Shown here one piece after another: positions 30,132 to 40,211 of a stretch of 64,000 bases of DNA; the first letter of the stretch is position 1; each line of letters begins with the position of its first letter. The DNA is from Diacronema lutheri (Eukaryota > Haptophyta > Pavlovophyceae > Pavlovales > Pavlovaceae). Position numbers and translations under genes: made by a program. The stretch covers positions 1,302,001 through 1,366,000 of the forward strand of contig JAGTXO010000003.1 of assembly GCA_019448385.1 (NCBI GenBank). The letters run 5' to 3'. The notes below the pieces were generated by a model. The model saw only the letters and a list, made by a program, of their open reading frames with translations. It searched no databases and had not been told where the DNA came from.

Positions 30132-31397
30132 ATGGGGAAGAAGAGCAAGCGCGAGCCGCAAAGTGCGCACGCTCGTGGGCGGGCGCGAGGTACTGACGCC
30201 TTCGAGGACCAGCCGAGAGGGCGGCCGCGCATCTTCTCGTACTTTGACCGCACGCGCAAATCCGTGGAGACGTTCCCGTTCGGCATCGGGGTGAGCCCAC
30301 AGCCCTCGCGAAGCTGTTGCCAAGCCATTGCGCGCCAACCGCTCAGCGCGCGCCGCACGTGGCTGCGCGCTACGCGCTGCACCGCGCGGTACACGTGGCT
30401 ACGCGCCTCGTGCTGCACAGCGCGCCGCGCGTCATTAAGCCGCCATGCGGCCGGTCGTTGTCGCGGTGCGCCCCTCTCCGCTCCGCGCCGTGTCGCAGGG
30501 CCCGTCGCTGCGCATGCAGGCGCGGCAAACGAACCCGATCTTTCTCCTCGTTCACGGCTTCTGGTGCTGCGTCACGTGTGGCATGCTCGTCTCCTTTGGC
30601 CTTGGCGGCCTCGGCTTGATGACGACATTTGCTTGGCACGCGCGTTTGCGCGCAGCGGCATTCGACCGTGCCCCGGCCCATTGCGCCGTGCGCGCGCTCC
30701 GCCATTCCGCGCCTCGCAGCCGTCAGACGCGCTGCTCCGGCATACCCGCCCGCCTCGCGCCCCAATGCGCCCTTTCCTTCCCCCCAAAATCTGCAGGGCG
30801 TGCCATGCCCTCTTTGCGCTCGTGACGCTGTACATGCACCTACGCCCTGACCCGGCACGCGAGGCGCTGCTCGTCTTTTGGGCTCTGCCGCTGCTGCACG
30901 GCGCGCACTGGGCGCAGCTCGTGCAGGTGCTCGCGCGCGGGCGCTCGCCGTCGTGGTTGTGGGAGCGATGGGGTGAGCTCGTCGGCGAGTCGCTCTTCAT
31001 CTGCCAGATGCCCGACGTGGTGCTCCTTCTACTGCCCGCACTCGCCGCGTCCGCGTACGCGTGGCTCGACTCAGATTTCGTCGCGCTCGCTTTCTACGAC
31101 CTGCACTCGCAGCTGTTGCCTGAGCACCGCTGGCTGAATTATGCGTTCCAACTTGGATCGCCGCTGCTCCTGCTCGCCGGATGGCACGCGAGCTGCAACG
31201 CGCGCGTGATGACCGACGTGCCCAACGTGTGTCCGCTGCTCTTCGCCGGCGCGTCGGCGGTCGCAAATGGCGCCATGCTGCATGTGCACGCCTACAGGCC
31301 GATGCGACGGTTTCTCGGCTCGGTGCGCTGGTACGAGGATCAGTGGACGGTGTGGCTCAAGCCGCTGCCCTTTCAAATGGCCAGAAATGCTCGATAA
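30132..31397 (+). CDS. Multi-pass membrane protein of unknown function (3 exons)
   Basis: Exon 1 30132-30290 (starts MGKKSKREPQSAHARGRARG), intron 30291-30498 (GTGAGC to CGCAG, phase 0), exon 2 30499 to about 30641, intron to 30796 (ends CTGCAG), exon 3 30797-31397 with stop TAA. The second intron has no GT donor that keeps frame; GC donors at 30642 or 30636 do, so it is probably a GC-AG intron. After a basic cytosolic start there are about six hydrophobic segments (NPIFLLVHGFWCCVTCGMLV, ALLVFWALPLLHG, VVLLLLPALAASAYAWL, GSPLLLLAGWHA, CPLLFAGASAVANGAML). No transport or catalytic motif is recognised. Confidence 0.6.
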   Translation: MGKKSKREPQSAHARGRARGTDAFEDQPRGRPRIFSYFDRTRKSVETFPFGIGVSPQPSRSCCQAIARQPLSARRTWLRATRCTARYTWLRASCCTARRASLSRHAAGRCRGAPLSAPRRVAGPVAAHAGAANEPDLSPRSRLLVLRHVWHARLLWPWRPRLDDDICLARAFARSGIRPCPGPLRRARAPPFRASQPSDALLRHTRPPRAPMRPFLPPKICRACHALFALVTLYMHLRPDPAREALLVFWALPLLHGAHWAQLVQVLARGRSPSWLWERWGELVGESLFICQMPDVVLLLLPALAASAYAWLDSDFVALAFYDLHSQLLPEHRWLNYAFQLGSPLLLLAGWHASCNARVMTDVPNVCPLLFAGASAVANGAMLHVHAYRPMRRFLGSVRWYEDQWTVWLKPLPFQMARNAR

Positions 31398-31535
31398 TTA
31401 TGTCCTCAATTGCCGATTGAAGACAGATTGAGGATGAGCAGATGCTCGCAGTCACTCACGCTCGCCCTCGTGCGCGGCACGGGTCGGGCGCTGTTCAAAC
31501 TCAGAGACCGCGGGCTCGGACCGACCCGCAAGGCC
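31398..31535. other. Short convergent spacer
   Basis: 138 bp between the stop of the membrane protein gene (+) and that of the dehydratase fusion (-). Nothing distinctive is seen. Confidence 0.4.
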
Positions 31536-34500
31536 TCACTGCCACTTCATGTTCATCATCGCGACGATGCCGAGCATCACGGCCGACGCGGCGGTGAACG
31601 CAGGCGAGGCGATGCCCGCAAAGTAGATGAGCGCAGAAACCTCGCCGATCGAGTCAACTTTATACGCACACCGCCACAGACCGCCGTGCACGCCCTGGGT
31701 GCGGAAGAGCTCGAGCGTGTTGTCGATCCCGATCGCCTTGCGGTTCTTCGGGTTCTTCGGGCTGGCAGCGTTGAGCGTGTCGTGCCTACGGGACGCACAG
31801 GCACGCCAACGTGCGCGTCGAGGGCGTGGGCGTGGGCGGACGGGCAGGCGCAACGGCGGCGGTGAGCGGCTCGGCGGCGGCCGTGCGGCCACGCTGCGCA
31901 GCGCGGAGGGTGGGTTGAGCGCAACGTGCTCGCCGTGGCGTCTGGCCCCTGTCATCGCGCCAAAAGCTCCCCAACCCAGCCCACGACCAGTTGTATCCAC
32001 CGTCTGCCATGGACGGCGCGCGCACATGAGCAGCGCCGCCATGACGGCGTTGGTCGTTTCCTGCTTGAAGATCTCGTACTTGAAGTAGGGCATCCCGCCG
32101 TACGCCCACGCGAACGTCTTGTTGTGGATGACTGAGATGGTTGCAGTGGAAGGCGCGACCATTGACGAAACAGTGTGACCGGCATCGTACGCGATGCACG
32201 CGCGCCAGTGCTGCATGCGCTTGGCGAGGCCGTAGTTGGGGCCCTGCGCGACGGAAAGGCCGTCGACAAGGTGGATCTCCTGTGCGCCGAGAGGGTCGCG
32301 GGTGGGTCGTTTGATCGCGGGGCCCAGGGCTGAGCACCGCGGGGCGGAGCGGCGCGCACGAGCGCACAAGCGAGCGCAATCGTGCACCCAGTGAGTGCAC
32401 CGAGTGAGTGCACCGAGTGAGTGCAGCCAGTGAGTGCAGCCAGTGAGTGCAGCCAGTGAGTGCACCGAGTGAGTGCACCGAGTGAGTGCACCGAGTGAGT
32501 GCACCGAGTGAGTGCAGCCAGTGAGTGCAGCCAGTGAGTGCAGCCAGTGAGTGCGGCCAGTGAGTGCAGCCAGTGAGTGCAGCCAGTGAATGCAGCCAGT
32601 GAGTGCAGCCAGTGAGTGCACCGAGTGAGTGCAGCCAGTGAGTGCAGCCAGTGAGTGCAGCCAGTGAGTGCACCGAGTGAGTGCACCGAGTGAGTGCACC
32701 GAGTGAGTGCACCGAGTGAGTGCACCGAGTGAGTGCACCGAGTGAGTGCACCGAGTGAGTGCACCGAGTGAGTGCACCCAGTGAGTGCAGTGAGTGCACC
32801 CATGGCGCGCGCACACCTTGCCCGACGCGCTCTTGACGGGCGCGAGCGCGTTCTTGACGAGCAGCTTGCCGCCGCTCAGCGCATGCGCGAGCATCTCGAG
32901 GCCGAGCGAGCCAAGCCCGCTGCCGTAGTTGCGCTCGGCGGCATCGTGCGCCTCCTTGGGGCAGACGTGGATGTCCGTTGGCGTGCACAGGAAGGCGACC
33001 GTTGTGCTCTGGCGCGCGGCGCACAGCTTCGCGATGCAGTAATCGGCGCACAGCGCCAGCTTGACGTGCAGATCGCCGTCGAGGTATGTGTAGTTGCCGA
33101 TGACAACCTTGGCGTCGGCCGGGATGGTGGACTGCCAGTGCACGAGCCAGTTTGCGATCTCGCCCGGCTGGTTCATCAGGTCGCAGCCGCTGGCTGCGTA
33201 CATGTCGTCATCGGATGTGCAGCTCGCCTGCGGCTTGCCGAGCGGGAAAATCAGCGAGCCGGGCGACGCGCGCGCGGCGTCGCACAGCCGCTTCCACAGC
33301 GTCCAGGTCGGGCGCGGCCCGCCGGCGCCCCAGCTGCCGGGGATGTCGATCGCGACGACTGTCGCACCCATCTCGAGAAGTTTCGGGAAAGGGCCCATCG
33401 CCGAACCGGCGCCAATCATGACGAAATACACGCCCTTGAGCGACTGGCCCTGCGCGAAGTATTCGGAGGTCCAGCAGAGCGCGTCGGCGGCGTCCTGCTC
33501 GATGATGCCGCGCGCGGCCCACTGCGCGGCCTGCGCCTTGAGCGCGTCACCGTGCAGCACCGCGTTGGCAGGCGGCGCCTTTGGCGAAGACGGGTGCCAC
33601 CCGCCATTGTACGGGACGCGGTACGAGAGCTTTGAAAGCGAGCCCGTGCCGTGCACGACGCCCGTCTCGAACTTGCCCGTTGTCTTCGAGACGACGCGCT
33701 CGAACGGGCCCTTCTCGCCGGACGGCGCGATGAACTCCATGTTGTCGTTCATCCACTGCAGCCCGGCGCGCGCGCACCCGAGCGCGGCGGTGGGCGTCTC
33801 GCACCCGAGTCGGACCATCGCCATGTAGTGCTTGTTGTAATTGAAGCGCCAGTTCTTCTCGCGCTGCACGCGCTCGGCCGCCTTGGCCGCCGCCTCCGTA
33901 CCGCACCCGCGGATCGCAACCTCGATCACCTAAGACGCAAACACGCGCGCGCGCGCGCGCAGCGTGTGGCGCGAACGCGCCGTCGGCGGCCGGCCGCGCC
34001 GGCGGCGCGCGAGGACGGCGCGCGCGCTCCGCGCGGCCGGCGCACAGAGGCGCGGGTGCGGCGGGCTGACCGCGCGCGCGCGAGGCGGCGTTGAGCGGTC
34101 ACCTGCTTGCCGGCGACGGTGGTCGATCGACCACCCTTGCCGTCGGACGGGAACTGCGTGCCCCTCTCGGGCGGCCTGGGCTTCTCGGGCGGCGGGTAGC
34201 GCTTCTTGAAGGCAGACTTGCGGTTCTTCACCATGTTCAAGTACATGAACGGCGCGCCCGGTACGTAGAAGGCGAGGTTGAGCTTGACGAGCGTGACGGC
34301 GAGGCCACCAGGCAAGAACGCGGCGAGCGCGGGCGTCGAGCACGCGGCCCACATCGTGAGGCACTCGCCGGTGATGCCCGTCGGGTAGAGGATGCCGAAC
34401 AGCGAGTAGCGCAGCCAGAACACCGGGTAGAGCGTCCCCTCCGAGCCCTTGGGCGAGAGGAGCGCGTTGAGGTAGAAGGCGTACCGAGGGACCTCGACGA

Positions 34501-34825
34501 GCGACCACGAGATCAGCATGAGGCCGCACGCCCAGTGCGACTGCACGCTGGGCGCGACGAGCGCGACACCAAGTGCGACGATGCGCGACATCACTTGCAA
34601 AAACACCGTGAACACCGGGCTGCGCACCGCGCCCGTGAGCGCGTGCACGATCTCGAGCAGCATCGCCCACTGCACAATCTCCGCCGGCGCGCTCGCGTCC
34701 GCCCAGACGGCGGTCAAGTCGCCGCGCGTGCGCGAGAGCGAACCGGCGGCTAGGAAGAGCGCATATGCCCAGCCGACCATGCAGCCCAGGTTGTACGCCA
34801 CGAGGTACGCGTCGAGCGCGCCCAT
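31536..34825 (-). CDS. 3-hydroxyacyl-CoA dehydratase fused to a Rossmann-like domain (779 aa, 4 exons)
   Basis: Exons 34825-34103, 33929-32817, 32279-32026 and 31785-31536 total 2,340 nt, an exact reading frame. Introns: 33930-34102 (phase 0), 32280-32816 (phase 0), 31786-32025 (phase 2), all GT-AG. Exon 1 (241 aa, MGALDAYLVAYNLGCMVGWA start) is a PTPLA/HACD dehydratase of fatty-acid elongation: LLEIVHALTGAVRSPVF, SWSLVEVPRYAFY, and LRYSLFGILYPTGITGE with the catalytic Tyr and Glu. The remainder has a dinucleotide-fold look (GVYFVMIGAGSAMGPFPKLL, then GATVVAIDIPGS) and ends in a hydrophobic helix (SAVMLGIVAMMNMKW). I infer a membrane-bound elongase component in which the second part may be a reductase; no SDR Tyr-x3-Lys is evident. 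The second exon has no good start codon and begins right after an acceptor, which favours fusion over two genes. Confidence 0.65.
32383..32801. repeat. 13-bp minisatellite inside an intron (about 32 copies)
   Basis: Units GTGAGTGCACCGA and GTGAGTGCAGCCA alternate in blocks with very few other changes. The array fills most of intron 2 of the dehydratase fusion gene (32280-32816). Because 13 is not a multiple of 3, all three minus-strand frames stay open and read the same 13-residue cycle. Confidence 0.95.
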
Positions 34826-34951
34826 CTCGGCTCTGCGAGGGGGTCCGCGCGCGGCTGGCGATCCCGCGCCTAATTGGCGATTTTCACTGTTCTGCGCCCC
34901 TGACTGTCCGATGAGCTGCATGTACAACACGCGAGGCACGCTTGCGCGCCC

Positions 34952-37031
34952 TCAACCCCGCCCAGGCGCACCGCCCGCGCCGCCCGCGCCGCCGCCCGCG
35001 CCGCCTCTGCTCGTCGCGCCCGCGGCGGCGCCATTTGCAAAATCGCGTCGCGGCAGGGCGCGCCACGGCTCGGCCGACGGAGCCTTGCCAGCGACGGCCG
35101 ACGATTTCAAGTGCGGCAGCGCGGCGGTTGTCGAGACGCGGCGGGTGGTGCCGCTGCGCTGGTGCTGCCGCACCATCTGCAGCAGCTCGGGCACGTCGAC
35201 TTCAAGCAGCTCGTCCACTAGCTGCAGCCGGCGCGGTGCGATCTTTGGAAGATCGGCAAATGAGAACTGCCCCGCCATGCGCGTGAAGCGCTCAATATCG
35301 GGAAAGTCGCCGGGCGGCAGCTTGTGCTGCTGCTGCACGCGCTTGAACACCTCGAGCATGTTCGCGAGCAGCCGCTTTTGCGCCGCTTCGCGCCCAAACA
35401 TGGACGGCATCGCGTCGTGCAAGAATGTGAGGAGTGCAGCATGCACTTTCACGAGCCGCGCGCGCTTCACAAGCTCGTTGATCTTGGAGACGGCGGCGTT
35501 GCGCGGCAAGTCGAGCAGGTCCGCGACGAGGTCGCGCTCCTCCGCGAGGAAGAGCTCCTTTAGCCCGTCGTGCCGAAACGGCCGCTCCCAAAAACTGCCC
35601 ATGAACACCCGGATTACCTCCGGAGTCTGCACCACCGACCCCAGCGACCACATCAGCGCGCCGTACCTGCCCACGCGGGCGGGTGCGGATGAGGCGCGCG
35701 CATGGGCGCGACGCACCGAGGCGGCAGCGTGGGCGAGCGAGCGCCGCGCGCCGCGCAGGGGGCGGCCCGCTGCGCCGGGCGGCGACGGGCGGCCTCGGCC
35801 TCGGTCGGGGCGGGGCATCGGGAGACGAGCGCGCCGCGCACGCAGCCCGAGGCGTAGCGCGCGCATGCGCGCGCCGCGCGCGCGCCGTACACGCGCATCA
35901 GCTCCTGCGGCTCCGTCGCGTCCGCCTTATTTAGAACGAGGCGCACCTTGTCGTCATGTCCGCGCAGCAGCTGGATCACGCGCTTGAACTCGTCAGAGAT
36001 GTCGAGCTTGTGCGCGTCGAAGAGGAGGAGGATGCGGTCGGCGCGCTCGATGAACCACTCCGTCACCTGCACGCGCTCGCCGGCGCGTGAGGGGCGTGCG
36101 CGTGGGCGCGCGCGGCACGCGCGCGAGCGCGGGCGCACGGCGCGCGAGGGGGCCGCCGCGGAGGCGAAAGGACGGGCGCGTGAAGGTGCGAGGTTGGGCG
36201 GGTGGCGGGTCGGCCCGATGGGCCGATGGGGACCCGTGGGTGGCAAGCAGCCGCGCCGCGCGCCTTGTAGACGTCGTAACCACGCATCTCGCGCTGTCGC
36301 TCGCCGGACAGGACTCCGGGCGTGTCGACGAGAGTGAGGCGCTGCAGGATGGGCGCGTTGAGCTGCGAGGCCTCGAGCTTGTTGAGGAACTGCGTGCCAA
36401 ACATCGAGAGCGGTTGAAACGGCGTCTCCGAGTTCGCGGCAAGTGCGTTACCCGGCGTGACGCGGTCCTCGTTGCCCGCCATCACGACGATGAAACGGTC
36501 GGTCGTCGGCTCGGGGCCGATGCGCTCGCCGGGGAAGCTGCGGCCGAGGAGGTACTTGATGAACGAGGTCTTGCCCACGGAGTATGGCCCGATGAGCAGC
36601 ACCATCGGCCGCGAGTCGAAGTGCGAGTCGGTGAGGAAGCTTCCGTAAAAGTCCGAGTAGAGCGACATCCGCTCGAGCGGGAGGAGCTTCTCCTTGTAGA
36701 GCTTCTTGAGGCGCGCGGCGAGCTCGGGTATGCCGAGCTGCGTGTTCGAGTCTCCCGAGATCGACTCCATCCGCGGCCGCGCCGGCGGCACCTGCGGCAG
36801 CGGCCGGCCGGCGCCAAGGACCGGAGGGATGTCACCCTCGGCGAGCTGCACGCGGCTCGGCGGCACTCGACTCCCGAGCGACGCTCGAGCGCGCTCGGCG
36901 GCGCGCTCGGCTGCCAGCTCGGCGGCACCCACTCCACCCGACGGCGGCAACCCATCGCCCGGCAACGAGCGCGCGAATGCCCCGACCGAGAGCGCCGCGA
37001 CCGCGACGCATATTTGCGCGGCAAGCCCCAT
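34952..37031 (-). CDS. EHD-type dynamin-like ATPase (3 exons)
   Basis: Exons 37031-36264, 36066-35891 and 35666-34952. Intron 1 (36067-36263) starts GCGCGC after TACAAG and ends GCAG: a GC-AG intron. Intron 2 (35667-35890) is GTACGG to GCAG. P-loop GPYSVGKTSFIKYLLG, switch region GPEPTTDRFIVVM, DTPGVLSGERQ and NKAD are all present, followed by the helical EHD region (RGYDVYK joined to VTEWFIERADRILLLFDAHK, LDISDEFKRVI). EHD proteins bind ATP, oligomerise on membranes and remodel them. No EH domain is visible at either end; the N-terminus (MGLAAQICVAVAALSVGAFA) resembles a signal or anchor and the C-terminus is Gly/Ala-rich. Start codon is 20 bp from that of the divergent transporter gene. Confidence 0.9.
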
Positions 37032-37051
37032 CGTGACGTGGACGGGTGGCG
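37032..37051. promoter_or_regulatory. 20-bp gap between divergent start codons
   Basis: The EHD ATG (37031) and the amino-acid transporter ATG (37052) are separated by only 20 bp. Any promoter must overlap coding sequence, or one true start lies further inside its gene. Confidence 0.5.
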
Positions 37052-38689
37052 ATGGCCGCGCTTCGAACGGGCTTGCTCACAGCGGAGCTGCCCGGGGCGG
37101 TCGCCGATCCGGTCGCTGCGGTGCGGCCCGCGGGCATCTCGGACGGCGAGGCGTTCGCAACAATCATCAAAATCATGCTCGGCGCGGGCATCTTCTCGTT
37201 GCCGCTCGTCTTTGCGCAGGGCGGCGTCGTGGCGTCGGTCGCGACGACGCTCGCTATGGCGGCGCTGAGCACGCACACAATGTGCATGCTCGCGCAGTCG
37301 GAGCGGCGCGTCGCGTCGGTCCTCGACGTGCCACATGTAACTTTTCCCGTCCTCGTCGCGCACGCGCTCGACGGCTGGGTGCCGCCCAGCGCGTCGAGCG
37401 CCGCCGTGCGAAGCCTCATCACGCTCGCGAGCGTCGCCGTCTGCGCCGCGTACGTCGCGCTCGTCACGGGCACACTCGCGCTCGAGCTGCGCCTGCCGCA
37501 CAGCGCCGTGCTCATGTGTGTCGGCCTCGTCGAGCTCGCGCTCGGCCAGCTCCGCACCTTCCGCATCCTCTCGCTCACGTCCCGCGTCGGGAACGGCGCG
37601 ATCGGGCTCGGCTGCGCGGTCGTTGTGGCGTACGGCGCGTCGCACGGGCCGGCGCGCGCGAGCGGGAGCGTCGCCGGCGCCGGCGCATTTGCCGCGCTCG
37701 CGCACTGGCGCGCGCTCCCGCGCCTCCTCGGCCCGCTCTCTTTCAACTTCGCCGTGCACTTCACGCTTCTGCCCGTGTCGCAGGCGATGGCGGAGCCGCG
37801 CGGCTTCGGCCGCGTCGCGTCGCGCGCGTTCGCGCTGCTTGCCGTGGTCGATTGTGCGTTCGCCGCGGCGTGTTGCTTCTTCTTTGGCGAAAGCGTCCGT
37901 GCCAACGTGATCGACTCGATGACACCGGCGGCTTCCGCGGCTGGAAGCGGAGGCGGAGGCGGAGGCGGTGGCGGTGGTGGTGGTGCGCGCGGACACGGCG
38001 GCTCGTTCGAGGCCGCTTCGGCGATGGCCGTCTTGGCAACCAAGTGGCTGCTCGCGCTGAGCCTTGTGCTCACAGTGCCGCTCATCATGGCGGCGGCGCG
38101 CGAACTCGTCGAAGAGGCGCTCGTTGCCGCCATGTGTGCAACGGATGGCCACTCGCAGGGGGAGGCGCGCGAGAGGCCGTGCGCCGCCGTGCGGACGGCC
38201 AGCCATGGCGTTGTCGACGGCGCGGGCAGCGCCGAGCGACCCGAGGGCGAGGAGCGCAGCGATGGCGTGTACGTTGCTGAGCAGGCGGGTGCCGAGGTTG
38301 GAGCTCGCAGCCACGGCGCGCCGAGCGCCGCCGAGCAGGGAGCACACGCCGGCGCGCATGGCGAAGGCCCGGCTCCGCACACCGTCCGCGACGGTGCGCG
38401 TGTCGCGCTCTCGACGGCTGTGCGCGCGGGCCTGACGGGCTGCACGGTGCTGCTGGTATGGGGCGTGCCGGACTTTGGCGCGCTCGTCACGATCGCGGGT
38501 GGCGTGGCCGCGGCGGCGTGCGGATTTGTGCTGCCCCCCGTCGTGCACTTGAGAACTCACGGCCGTCGTTTGAGCGCCGCTGCGCGCGCGGCGCATGCGA
38601 CCATCGCGCTGTTTGGGCTGGGCGTGATGGTGATCAGCCTCTTCTTCACTGTGGCCGATCTCATCGCGCACCGCAGCCCGCGCCGTTAA
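37052..38689 (+). CDS. Amino-acid/auxin permease (AAAP) family transporter (545 aa)
   Basis: ATG 37052, stop TAA 38687-38689, no intron. The family's first-helix signature is clear: FATIIKIMLGAGIFSLPLVF, then ASVATTLAMAALSTHTMCML. About ten or eleven hydrophobic helices follow (for example LITLASVAVCAAYVALVTG, LGPLSFNFAVHFTLLPVSQA, ATKWLLALSLVLTVPLIMAA). A poly-Gly stretch and a ~100-residue charged loop separate the last helices from the rest. AAAP/SLC32-36-38 carriers couple amino-acid movement to protons or sodium at the vacuole or plasma membrane. Substrate and membrane are not resolved. Confidence 0.85.
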   Translation: MAALRTGLLTAELPGAVADPVAAVRPAGISDGEAFATIIKIMLGAGIFSLPLVFAQGGVVASVATTLAMAALSTHTMCMLAQSERRVASVLDVPHVTFPVLVAHALDGWVPPSASSAAVRSLITLASVAVCAAYVALVTGTLALELRLPHSAVLMCVGLVELALGQLRTFRILSLTSRVGNGAIGLGCAVVVAYGASHGPARASGSVAGAGAFAALAHWRALPRLLGPLSFNFAVHFTLLPVSQAMAEPRGFGRVASRAFALLAVVDCAFAAACCFFFGESVRANVIDSMTPAASAAGSGGGGGGGGGGGGARGHGGSFEAASAMAVLATKWLLALSLVLTVPLIMAAARELVEEALVAAMCATDGHSQGEARERPCAAVRTASHGVVDGAGSAERPEGEERSDGVYVAEQAGAEVGARSHGAPSAAEQGAHAGAHGEGPAPHTVRDGARVALSTAVRAGLTGCTVLLVWGVPDFGALVTIAGGVAAAACGFVLPPVVHLRTHGRRLSAAARAAHATIALFGLGVMVISLFFTVADLIAHRSPRR

Positions 38690-38746
38690 ATTTGGTACGC
38701 CCCTCATACGCCCCCTCACTTCTTTTCCCTGGGCCCGCGGCCGGCA

Positions 38747-39321
38747 TCACGTGTCGAGGTAGTTGGCCGCCATGAGGAGCTCGAGCGCATGCTCGGGGTC
38801 GATTTGAAACTCTGGCAGCGGCCCATCCTTGTTGTTCGTGTACTTCAACTTGTAGTAGAAGTACTGGATGGTCTTTTCCAACGTCTTGGTCGAGATCTCC
38901 GGAAAGCGAACCTCACCCTGCGACGTCTCCGTGTACGTGCCTGCGGCGCCGAGGGGCGCACACGTGGGCACGCGACGAGCCGCGTTCCACGTGCGGGTCA
39001 GGCGTTGGGCGCGTGCCACGCGCTCGTGCGCGCGCGATGCTGAGCAGGCAGCGGGCGAAGCCGAGCGGGCGGCGCGCGACGTAGGCGCCTGCCTGGCCCC
39101 TGCAGCATCGATTTGATCGTGCCCGACACCACCGCCGCGTTTCGATCCACGATAAACTCGTGCCCCTCTGCGCTGATCAGCTTAACCTGCGGAGCGCATG
39201 CGCGCGCGCAGGTCGGGGCGTGGCGGGGGGGATCGAGGGCCTTGCTCGTGAAAAATCGCCAGCGGCACTGCCTGCACGAGGCGGCCGCGCAGGCCGCCCT
39301 CACGTATTCAGTCTCAGCCAT
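38747..39321 (-). CDS. ELOC: Elongin C (101 aa, 3 exons)
   Basis: Exons 39321-39304 (18 nt, MAETEY), 39186-39093 and 38940-38747. Joined, the protein begins [20 protein letters not shown] and ends [13 protein letters not shown], matching elongin C almost end to end (human is 112 aa). Intron 1 (39187-39303) is GTGAGG to TGCAG; intron 2 (38941-39092) starts GCAGGC and ends CGCAG, a GC-AG intron whose join restores [14 protein letters not shown]. Elongin C has the Skp1/BTB fold and links elongin B and BC-box substrate receptors to cullins in ubiquitin ligases, and also serves transcription elongation. Start is 105 bp from the VIT-like gene. Confidence 0.95.
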
Positions 39322-39426
39322 GAGGCTTGAGTCGGAGCTTCCGCCTCCGCCCCTTCGCGCCCGCACGCCTCGCCCTCGAGACGATGGCGGTGCGGCAACT
39401 GACAAGGCGAGCACAGAACCACAACG

Positions 39427-40170
39427 ATGGCCAAGGGTGTGATTGCGCTCGTCTTCGCGTGCGCGGTGGCATGCGCGGCGGAGCAGCGGCGCCTGACCCT
39501 TGCGGCGCCAAGCCGGGCGCGCGGAGCTAGCCGACTGGCGCTCTTACGTGGCGGTGGTCAGCCTGGCAAGGTTCCCGCCGTGGACCGCCAAAAGTGCGCG
39601 GCGCGACACTCGGCGCTCTATCGCGCGTGCGAAAAGCTGGCGGGCGACCACATGCGCGGCATCATCTTTGGCGGGCTGGACGGCACCCTGACGACGTTTG
39701 CGATCATGGCAGCGTCGATCGGCGCGCAGCAAAAGCCCCAGACCACCCTCGTGCTCGGCCTCTCCACGCTGCTTGCCGACGCGTTTGGCATGGCGGGCGG
39801 CGAGTACCTCAGCTCAAAGGCCGAGCGCGAGGTGCTCACGCCGCGCGCCCTCAAGCTGGCCGAGCTCGAGCCGTCGCCGCTGGCGAAGGGCTTTGCGATG
39901 TTTAGCGCCTTCCTCTTCTTTGGCGCGATCCCGCTCATCGGCTTTGTCGCCAGCCACATGGCCGCCGTTCACCTGCCGAAGCTGGAGCACGGCGCCGTGA
40001 GCGCGGTCGTCACCACCGCCGCGCTCTTCGCGCTTGGCGCGGTCAAGAGCCAGTTCGGCAAGGGGCCATGGTGGCGCTCGGGCGGCGAGGTCGTGCTCGT
40101 CGGCGGCGTCGCCGCCGGTGTTGCCTACTCGTCCGCGCTGCTTGCTGACCGCCTCGTGTCTAGCATGTGA
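39427..40170 (+). CDS. VIT/CCC1-family iron/manganese transporter (247 aa)
   Basis: ATG 39427 in a good context (ACAACGATGG), stop TGA 40168-40170. After a signal-like N-terminus ([18 protein letters not shown]) comes the family core: [37 protein letters not shown], then three more hydrophobic helices. VIT/CCC1 proteins move Fe2+ or Mn2+ into vacuoles or out of the cytosol; conserved Gly-Gly-x-Asp-Gly and Met-Ala-x-Gly-Glu-Tyr elements are present. A cleavable targeting peptide suggests a secretory or plastid membrane. The long cytoplasmic metal-binding domain of plant VIT1 is much reduced here ([20 protein letters not shown]). Confidence 0.9.
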   Translation: MAKGVIALVFACAVACAAEQRRLTLAAPSRARGASRLALLRGGGQPGKVPAVDRQKCAARHSALYRACEKLAGDHMRGIIFGGLDGTLTTFAIMAASIGAQQKPQTTLVLGLSTLLADAFGMAGGEYLSSKAEREVLTPRALKLAELEPSPLAKGFAMFSAFLFFGAIPLIGFVASHMAAVHLPKLEHGAVSAVVTTAALFALGAVKSQFGKGPWWRSGGEVVLVGGVAAGVAYSSALLADRLVSSM

Positions 40171-40211
40171 GTCAATTGCAGCGCGCGCGCTAGCTGAAGC
40201 TGACCGCACAC

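Noticed and set aside
32383-32801. Regular repeats that could be taken for a CRISPR array
   Set aside because: Units are directly adjacent with no unique spacers and a 13-bp period in a eukaryotic intron; it is a minisatellite.
31536-33929. A single protein including about 140 residues of CTHSVHSL-type repeats
   Set aside because: The repeats lie between a clean GT donor (32816) and AG acceptor (32280) in matching phase; they are an intron kept open by its composition.
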